DNA from: Akkermansiaceae bacterium UBA3385
GTDB lineage: Bacteria > Verrucomicrobiota > Verrucomicrobiia > Verrucomicrobiales > Akkermansiaceae
Direction of reading: 5' to 3'
NCBI GenBank assembly: GCA_002358905.1
Contig: DEPT01000020.1
Span: 48,728 to 60,482 of the forward strand
DNA: 11,755 nt
Position 1 is the first letter of the stretch, and each line of letters begins with the position of its first letter. The position numbers and the translations under genes were made by a program. Below, one piece after another: positions 5,499-11,755 of this stretch. Under the pieces are notes generated by a model. That model ran no database searches. It was not told the origin of the DNA and worked only from the letters and a program-made list of their open reading frames with translations.

Positions 5499-5523
5499 TT
5501 TCCATGCGCTTCTTTCATGGAAA
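5499..5523 (+). other. Isolated hairpin in the autotransporter upstream region
   Basis: TTTCCATG (5499-5506) pairs with CATGGAAA (5516-5523) over a 9-base loop. It lies outside element 2 and upstream of the autotransporter promoter. The rest of 5449-5592 is AT-rich, including T-runs at about 5459-5475, without a gene. No function is assigned. Confidence 0.4.
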
Positions 5524-5592
5524 AGCCCGGCTCTTCCCTCTCCTTCATCAACTCGAAAACTCATCACTCTATATATTTCAGGAAAAATATAA

Positions 5593-5620
5593 TTGCAAAA
5601 CCAAACCTATCTGTTATACT
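5593..5620 (+). promoter_or_regulatory. Likely autotransporter promoter
   Basis: TTGCAA (5593-5598), a 16-base spacer and TATACT (5615-5620) match sigma70-type boxes. The start codon at 5682 would then follow a leader of about 55 bases, unlike the very short leaders of nagB and the Sel1 gene. No clear Shine-Dalgarno sequence is present before the ATG. Confidence 0.5.
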
Positions 5621-5681
5621 TATCCGGTAAAGCTCCGTTTACACCATTCACCTTCTCATCTAATCTTAACCCCGTTTTCAC

Positions 5682-8600
5682 ATGAAACTCCACTTACCTG
5701 TTCTTCTCCGTTCCTGCATCATGGCTCTTTTTGCAGCCACAGCCACCACGCAGCTCGCCCAGGCCAGTTATAACATAACAAGTAGTACTACTTATTACTC
5801 TGGTCACAGTCAATATGACTATTCGCTGTGGGACTGGACCTGGGATTCAACCCGTGTCACCTCCCCCGGCGGAATTTCCTACACCATCAAAAATCCTCTC
5901 CAGGTGAAGTATTGGGATATCTTCGCCGTCACCTCGGTTCACAATTGCGTATTCAATTCTAACGGCAACTGCACAGCATCCACAACTCACACCTCCGGTA
6001 TTGCCATTGATAAGAATGGCGATGAAGACGGCGATGGCGTGCGCGATAACTTCATCCTGCACTGCTCCTCCGAGAATGCCCCCGGCATGTGGATTGTTTC
6101 CCTGGCCAAGCATTCCACCCAGGAGCATCCCATCACCTTCAGCAACTACAATGATATGGTGATTGACGGCAACCGCCAGCAGCTGGTGGTCAAGAAGGCC
6201 ATTCAGGTCGATGATGCCGGCAATGTCACGGAATGGAAATACGAAACCGTGGACCTTGTCGATGACCAGTTCATTGTATCAAAAGATTCCGGCAAGGTCG
6301 CCGTCAAGGAACTGGGCATGAGCTTGCTGGTTCAGGATACCAACTCCTTCACCTACTCCAATGCCTACACCGGCGGCACGGGTTCCCTGGGGGCCGATGG
6401 CAGTCACTTCCATTTCAATAAGGTCAAGGCACTCACCTTTGAAAACAATGAAGCCAAGGGGTCATACAGTGGTGGTCTCGTGGGTAATAACAGTTTCTCC
6501 TTCAAGATTGAGAATGCTGATTCTGCCACCTTCAGGGGAAATAGCGGCACGGCAGCCATTGCGTATGGCTATACCAGCTCAGACAGAAATGCCGTTACCT
6601 TCGAAAACGTCGGTACGGTCACGTTTGAAGAAAACAAAGGCGCAAGCTTGTTCCATTCTGTTGACCTCACTTTCAGAAATGTTGACAGTATCGTCGTGAA
6701 TGAAAGCGAATCCCGGCTTCTGAACATCTACAATGGCGGAAACAACCAATGTCGCTTAATCATCGAAGATTGCGGCAGCATTCTGGTCAAGAATATGAAC
6801 CAGCCCGAAAAGAAGGGCGGATTCATATACCTTGATAACTTCGTAGCGCCCATGACCATCAAAAACCTGGGCGAGTTCACCTATACCGACAATATCATCG
6901 CCACAAACATCTTTTACAAGCACTCCAGTAATGAAAACCATGTTTTGTCCGATATAGGCAAGGTGAACATCACCAACAACACTGCTATCAGCGGAGAGCT
7001 TTTGTCGAACCGGGCAATGACCTTCACCAACATCGGCACCAGTTTCTCCGTCACCGGCAATACCATGGGCAATGCGGAAACCTGTGAAGCAAAGTCTGCT
7101 CTGAGCAGTGCGAATATAACCGTCAGCGGCAAATATACCACGGATACTACCGGGGCCATCACAGATAAGGCAGATTTGTTCGAAATCAGCAAGAACAAGT
7201 CGTATAGCAAATACGGCATCGCATCAGCCGCTATCAACGTCAGCTACTTCGATAAGGCTGATTTCAGCGAGAATGCGCACTGGACAAAGTATTATACTGA
7301 CGATCATGGATTGTTCTCGGATATGGTTTTTGAACATGTTGATAACCTGACCATTAATAAGAACACGGTTTCTGCCAGTGCAAATGGTATGATTTATATG
7401 ATTGATGAGCTTTCTGCCAGCGATTTCAAGACTATAAACATCACCGGCAACGAAATGAATGTAGGCGGCTGGGGATTTGGCTTATGGAGGAAATTAACCC
7501 TTTCTACGGAGCAAGAAGCTGCAACAGTAACCATTACTGGTAACTCTGTTATTTCCAAAAGCACGCCGTCAAGTCAAATCTCGTCTCACAGCCAAACCAC
7601 GAAAATTGATGGAGTAGCACGCTTCGAGGTCAGCAAGAACCTCAAAGAACTTGTGGAGGCCAACCAGGATGGACAAAATAACCTGTATGGTATTCTGGGC
7701 GGCATCCATGCAGGCACTCACAGCACAACATTAACGAATATCGGATCCATTATCCTGAACGAAAATACGACGCAGAACCACTGTGACAACTCCTCCGGCA
7801 TATATGGCGGTGTTATCATGAACTCCCTGACAGTCGATAAGTTCACCGACTTCAGCATCACGAATAACAAGGCCGTAGCAGATGGTGACATGAGTTTTGT
7901 GCAAGGCGGCGCCGTGTGTCTCGATAGCGCGGACACGACCATCTCCAATGGTTCCAAATTTGAGCTGAAAAACACCCTGAGCCAGGCTGAGTCAAAGGTA
8001 AGTGGTGGTGCAATCTATGTCACTGGCGAGTTTAACCTCAAGGATCTGGGCGATGTCGTCATCACGGGCAACCAGGCCATTGCCGGTGAGGAAGGCACCG
8101 TTCGCGGCGGTGCCATAGATGCCACCAGCGCGATTAAGATGACGCGTGTCACCAACTTCACTCTCAGCGACAACAAGGCAACAGCCGGGCTTAATGCACT
8201 GGGTGGCGCTATGTTCGACTCCTGCGTTAGCGCCTATAACATGACCATCAGTGCCAGCGGCACGATTGACATCTGCAACAATGAAGCCGCAGTAACCTAC
8301 ATTACCGGCGTGGCCAAGGGCGGTGCCCTGCTCAGCGACGATGCCGCGAATATTACGCTGACAGGAGCCGAATCTCTGCACATCACCAACAATCGGGCTA
8401 TTGCCTTGCGTGCAGATTCTGCCGCCGGCGGTGCGATTTACATGAATAATGGTAACCTCACCATCTCGGATAACGAGCGCACCCTCCTCCGCGGCAACTA
8501 TGTGAAGAATGGCGCAGACGTGACCCTGCAATCCATTTATGCAAACAAGACGGTAAACCTGGAAGCCAAGTACCAGCAGACCATCGATGTTCACGATTCC

Positions 8601-11600
8601 ATTGTTGCATATACGCTCAACCTGAACAAGACGGACATGCTGGGCACGGTCACCCTGACAGGTGCAACCACCTACGCAGACCTGGTCGCCATCAAGGGTG
8701 TGGGCAACGTCACCGCAGCAGAAATCGAAGCTTCCCGACTCTACCAGGCAAAATCCGTGAATGTGAATGACGGCGATGTGTACCTGATGGACGGCGTGCA
8801 TGTAGAAGCAACTAACTCATTCAATCACAATGGTGGACATCTGCATATAGCAGATGCCAGCATCAGCAGCGGAAACTTCAACCAAGCTGGCGGCAACATG
8901 TGCCTGGAATATGCCTCCATCAGCAGCAAAGAAGACATCATCACCACTGATGTCGAGTTCTTCGGTTGCAATGAACTTGCTTCCGGCGCTATTTCCGCCG
9001 ATGAAATCAAGGGCACGAAGTGGACCTTCCATCTGACCGGTGAGCACAAGAAGACAGCGGCGCTGACGCTCAGCTCCACAGAAGACGGCACCGCCCACAT
9101 CAGCACCATCGGTACCATTGAGCTCAAATCCGGTACCGAGAAGGGGCTGACTCCGGGCATGTACCAGATTCTGACCTTCAATTCTGATGACTTCACCTGG
9201 TCTGAAAAGAACTACGCGAAGACGAAGCTTGAAGGTGTCTGCGATGCGGAGTCCATCGGCACCTGGGAAGACAGCGATGTGTACTTCATTACAGATACAA
9301 CCGGCACGCAGTATACGCTGGTTTATGAGATTCCCCTCTTTGTTCGTACCGAATCCGCCTGGCTGGAATGGACCGCCAGCAGCGGTACCTGGGCCGATGG
9401 CACAGGTCTGTACGATGAACTGTGGAGTGGCGAAGTAATCGACAAGAACTACTACAATGGTGACGGCGTAATCTTCAACAGCGCAGCTGAAGTGGCACTG
9501 GACGGCTACCTGACACCGTATGAAGTGGAAGTAGGCAATGAAGAAGGCACCGTAGCCTGGAAGGGCCGCGGTCAGCTGACGGGCGCCGCCAAGGTGACCA
9601 AGACCGGCGCCGGCACCCTGGAAATTCACACCGCCAATGCCTACACCGGCGGCACCTACATCCACGAAGGCACCGTGAAGATGCACAACGCTGCGGCTCT
9701 GGGGCTGGGCAACGTGATGCTGAATGGCGGCTCCCTGGTTAACGCAACCAGATCTGCCAGCAGCATTACCAAAGGATGGGTAACGCTCAACGGCGGCTCC
9801 CTGAGCGGTGACTTCACGCTGAAAGGCAGCGCCGGATGGAATGCCAAGGCAGACACCGCCATTGACGGTTCACTGACGCTGAATCAGGGCTCACTTACCC
9901 TGCACAACACCAGCCTGGATATCACGGGTGCCCTGACACTGGGAACTGCCACAATTATCCTGGACGGCACCTACAGCCAGGGTAACAGCTACACGCTGAT
10001 TTCTGCCGGTTCCATCACCGGCAACGTGGGAGCCCTCACCCTGCAGGGGGTGGAGAATTACAACCTGAACATCCAGGGCAATGATCTGGTGCTGGTCATG
10101 AACACCCCGGTAGTACCCGATATTCCCGACACTCCGGTGACTCCGGATACCCCCGTCATTCCTGACACCCCGGTAACTCCGGATGAACCCGGCATTCCTG
10201 ACACCCCGGTGACCCCGGATGAACCCAGTATTCCCGACACTCCGGTAACTCCGGATGAACCCGGCATTCCTGACACCCCGGTAACTCCGGATGAACCCGG
10301 CGATATGGAGCAGCTGCGCCCGAGTGGCCCCGTGCTTGTGGGTGGCGACATCGACAAGAACACCGAAGTGATTCTCAATGGCAAGGGTTCCATAACGCTG
10401 GACGGCAAGGTGAATGCCGGTGCCATTACGGTGGACATCGAAAAGAATCTGACCCTGAAGAACAGCAAGAAGAAGCCCGGTTCTCTTACCGGTGATGGCG
10501 ACCTGACGAAGGATGGTAAGGGTACGCTGACCTTGAACGATGGCAACGGAACGTGGACAGGTGATACCTATCTGGAATCCGGTACCATCAAGGTAAAGGG
10601 TACCAGTTCTCTCGGCAAGGGTGACGTCTACCTGAATGGTGGTACGCTGAACCTGAGCTCCAAGGCCATTTCCAACGATATTATCCAGGATGGCACGGCG
10701 GCTATCAAGAGCGGCAAGAAGTTCACGGGTACCTATACGCTGGAAAGCGGTGAGCTGCAGAAGGGTTCCACCATCAATGTAACCAAGACAGCCACTCTGA
10801 GCGGCGGCACGGTGAACGGCACCCTTTCCGGTACCGGCAAGGTGCTGGTGGACGGCAATGTGAAGATGGGTGAGACGGGCAAGATTACCGCCAACAATCT
10901 GACCGTGGAGGCCGATGCTGTACTGAAGACCGGCAGCAAGGGTCTGTCCATGGGCAAGAGCTCCAACATCAACATGGGTGAAATGGCCCTGCTGCACTCC
11001 TACGGCAAGGTCAGCGCCAATAATCTGAGCATGAACGGCAGCGGTTTCTATGCGTATGAATCCGCCAAGGCTTCCTCAGTAAGCATCAAGGGCAACATGT
11101 CGCTCAAGAATGGTTCTGTGGCTGCCGTGAAGGGCAAGCTGACAGTCGGCAACCTCAGCATGGATGACTCCCGCCTGTACATGGATCCCAATGAAGCCAC
11201 TGCTACCGTGCAGAAGATTACGGTGAAGGGGAATACCACCCTGACCAACGCCAGTGAGCTCATGACCGACAAGCTGACCACAGGTTCCCTGACGCTGAAG
11301 GATTCCACCCTGACGCTGACCGGCAGCAAGCCGCAGTCACTGACCGTGAAGGGTGCACTGACCATCAACAGCGGCAGTGCCATCATTCTGGACTACGATT
11401 ACGTGCAGGGCAAGACCTACAAGGTGATTACCTGCAAGACCTTCTCCTACAGCGGCAGTCTGTATGACTTGTTCGGTGTGAGCGAGGAAGACTGCATTCT
11501 GGAACGCAAGGGCAACGCCATTACCCTGACGGTAACGGGCGAATGGTACCAGGAATTCTATACAGAAGAAGCAGAAGCCGCAGAACAGAAGGCCGTGGCT

Positions 11601-11755
11601 ACCGCTGCCACTGAGCAAGCCGCCATCAGCACCGCAGCTGTGGAGACTGAGCCCAACCCGGTGGCCGATGCACTGGTGCAGAGCAACTGGGGCCAGCTGG
11701 AAGCCAGCCGTGCTTTCGTGAATGCTATGGCCAACCGCAGCATGGCGGTGCAGCT
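5682..11755 (+). CDS. Giant autotransporter (type V secreted surface protein), 3' end beyond window
   Basis: One open frame runs from ATG 5682 to the window edge (2024 codons plus 2 bases, no stop). Residues 1-28 form a signal peptide: MKLHLPVLLRS, a hydrophobic core and probable cleavage after AQA. About 30-1300 is a passenger rich in beta-helix-like N/G/T motifs. It includes six GGA(I/V/L/M) motifs at 742, 775, 809, 841, 880 and 916, most with NN.A/DNKA-type motifs upstream, much like Chlamydia Pmp repeats. About 1304-1345 (VTKTGAGTLEI onward) and about 1604-1645 (GDGDLTKDGKGTLTL onward) are autotransporter-associated beta-strand repeats. Residues 1481-1540 are a Pro-rich tandem linker. From about 1994, VADALVQSNWGQLEASRAF looks like the start of the outer-membrane barrel, which is cut off. 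Its role is probably surface display or adhesion; the ligand is unknown. Confidence 0.9.
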   Translation, partial: MKLHLPVLLRSCIMALFAATATTQLAQASYNITSSTTYYSGHSQYDYSLWDWTWDSTRVTSPGGISYTIKNPLQVKYWDIFAVTSVHNCVFNSNGNCTASTTHTSGIAIDKNGDEDGDGVRDNFILHCSSENAPGMWIVSLAKHSTQEHPITFSNYNDMVIDGNRQQLVVKKAIQVDDAGNVTEWKYETVDLVDDQFIVSKDSGKVAVKELGMSLLVQDTNSFTYSNAYTGGTGSLGADGSHFHFNKVKALTFENNEAKGSYSGGLVGNNSFSFKIENADSATFRGNSGTAAIAYGYTSSDRNAVTFENVGTVTFEENKGASLFHSVDLTFRNVDSIVVNESESRLLNIYNGGNNQCRLIIEDCGSILVKNMNQPEKKGGFIYLDNFVAPMTIKNLGEFTYTDNIIATNIFYKHSSNENHVLSDIGKVNITNNTAISGELLSNRAMTFTNIGTSFSVTGNTMGNAETCEAKSALSSANITVSGKYTTDTTGAITDKADLFEISKNKSYSKYGIASAAINVSYFDKADFSENAHWTKYYTDDHGLFSDMVFEHVDNLTINKNTVSASANGMIYMIDELSASDFKTINITGNEMNVGGWGFGLWRKLTLSTEQEAATVTITGNSVISKSTPSSQISSHSQTTKIDGVARFEVSKNLKELVEANQDGQNNLYGILGGIHAGTHSTTLTNIGSIILNENTTQNHCDNSSGIYGGVIMNSLTVDKFTDFSITNNKAVADGDMSFVQGGAVCLDSADTTISNGSKFELKNTLSQAESKVSGGAIYVTGEFNLKDLGDVVITGNQAIAGEEGTVRGGAIDATSAIKMTRVTNFTLSDNKATAGLNALGGAMFDSCVSAYNMTISASGTIDICNNEAAVTYITGVAKGGALLSDDAANITLTGAESLHITNNRAIALRADSAAGGAIYMNNGNLTISDNERTLLRGNYVKNGADVTLQSIYANKTVNLEAKYQQTIDVHDSIVAYTLNLNKTDMLGTVTLTGATTYADLVAIKGVGNVTAAEIEASRLYQAKSVNVNDGDVYLMDGVHVEATNSFNHNGGHLHIADASISSGNFNQAGGNMCLEYASISSKEDIITTDVEFFGCNELASGAISADEIKGTKWTFHLTGEHKKTAALTLSSTEDGTAHISTIGTIELKSGTEKGLTPGMYQILTFNSDDFTWSEKNYAKTKLEGVCDAESIGTWEDSDVYFITDTTGTQYTLVYEIPLFVRTESAWLEWTASSGTWADGTGLYDELWSGEVIDKNYYNGDGVIFNSAAEVALDGYLTPYEVEVGNEEGTVAWKGRGQLTGAAKVTKTGAGTLEIHTANAYTGGTYIHEGTVKMHNAAALGLGNVMLNGGSLVNATRSASSITKGWVTLNGGSLSGDFTLKGSAGWNAKADTAIDGSLTLNQGSLTLHNTSLDITGALTLGTATIILDGTYSQGNSYTLISAGSITGNVGALTLQGVENYNLNIQGNDLVLVMNTPVVPDIPDTPVTPDTPVIPDTPVTPDEPGIPDTPVTPDEPSIPDTPVTPDEPGIPDTPVTPDEPGDMEQLRPSGPVLVGGDIDKNTEVILNGKGSITLDGKVNAGAITVDIEKNLTLKNSKKKPGSLTGDGDLTKDGKGTLTLNDGNGTWTGDTYLESGTIKVKGTSSLGKGDVYLNGGTLNLSSKAISNDIIQDGTAAIKSGKKFTGTYTLESGELQKGSTINVTKTATLSGGTVNGTLSGTGKVLVDGNVKMGETGKITANNLTVEADAVLKTGSKGLSMGKSSNINMGEMALLHSYGKVSANNLSMNGSGFYAYESAKASSVSIKGNMSLKNGSVAAVKGKLTVGNLSMDDSRLYMDPNEATATVQKITVKGNTTLTNASELMTDKLTTGSLTLKDSTLTLTGSKPQSLTVKGALTINSGSAIILDYDYVQGKTYKVITCKTFSYSGSLYDLFGVSEEDCILERKGNAITLTVTGEWYQEFYTEEAEAAEQKAVATAATEQAAISTAAVETEPNPVADALVQSNWGQLEASRAFVNAMANRSMAVQ
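10122..10301 (+). repeat. Five 36-bp in-frame tandem repeats encoding IPDTPVTPDEPG
   Basis: Five exact-length units encode IPDTPVTPD(E/T)P(G/V/S), residues 1481-1540 of the autotransporter. The last unit is followed directly by DMEQ. Synonymous differences between units (for example ATTCCC against ATTCCT) show they are not freshly duplicated. Pro/Thr/Asp-rich arrays of this kind act as stiff linkers between passenger segments. Unit number may vary between strains by whole in-frame steps. Confidence 0.93.

Noticed and set aside
8817..10997. Long minus-strand open frames opposite the autotransporter, including a repeat-rich 368-codon frame
   Set aside because: They are shadows of the plus-strand gene. 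Their repeats (such as GFIRSYRGVRN) are simply the reverse reading of the Pro-rich tandem repeat.

Overview
The window most likely comes from a Verrucomicrobiota genome close to Akkermansia. This is inferred from protein style: a Bacteroides-like NagB, a HemW-type radical SAM protein, a secreted Sel1-repeat protein, and a very large autotransporter. The autotransporter combines Chlamydia Pmp-like GGA(I/V/L/M) repeats, autotransporter-associated beta-strand repeats and the start of a translocator domain. No database search was possible, so the genus is an inference. Apart from the two minus-strand tRNA genes, every gene found is on the plus strand.

Layout: (1) 1-136, two minus-strand tRNA genes, one cut by the window edge and one tRNA-Thr(CGT). 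(2) 137-820, non-coding, mostly a mirror-symmetric hairpin element (229-683) with inverted ends. (3) 821-2763, nagB with a very close promoter and a strong terminator, then hemW. (4) 2764-4394, a promoter whose spacer is a perfect 14-bp palindrome, then the Sel1-repeat protein. (5) 4395-5681, about 1.3 kb without a credible gene. It holds a second copy of the symmetric hairpin core, a mirrored array of short hairpins, and inverted ends enclosing both, followed by a short promoter-bearing leader. (6) 5682 to the window end, the autotransporter, at least 2024 codons and cut at the 3' end.

The genes are not an obvious single pathway. NagB feeds amino-sugar phosphates into glycolysis, which would suit a mucin or glycan user. 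HemW belongs to heme handling. The Sel1 protein and the autotransporter are both exported.

The most unusual content is the pair of non-coding elements. Both share one plan: small hairpin, large left arm, central hairpin, large right arm that mirrors the left, small hairpin. They also share conserved linkers, while the stem sequences differ between copies and between arms with pairing kept. This argues that structure is selected or copied as a unit. I do not recognise this element as a named family. A mobile non-autonomous repeat or a structured RNA are both possible.
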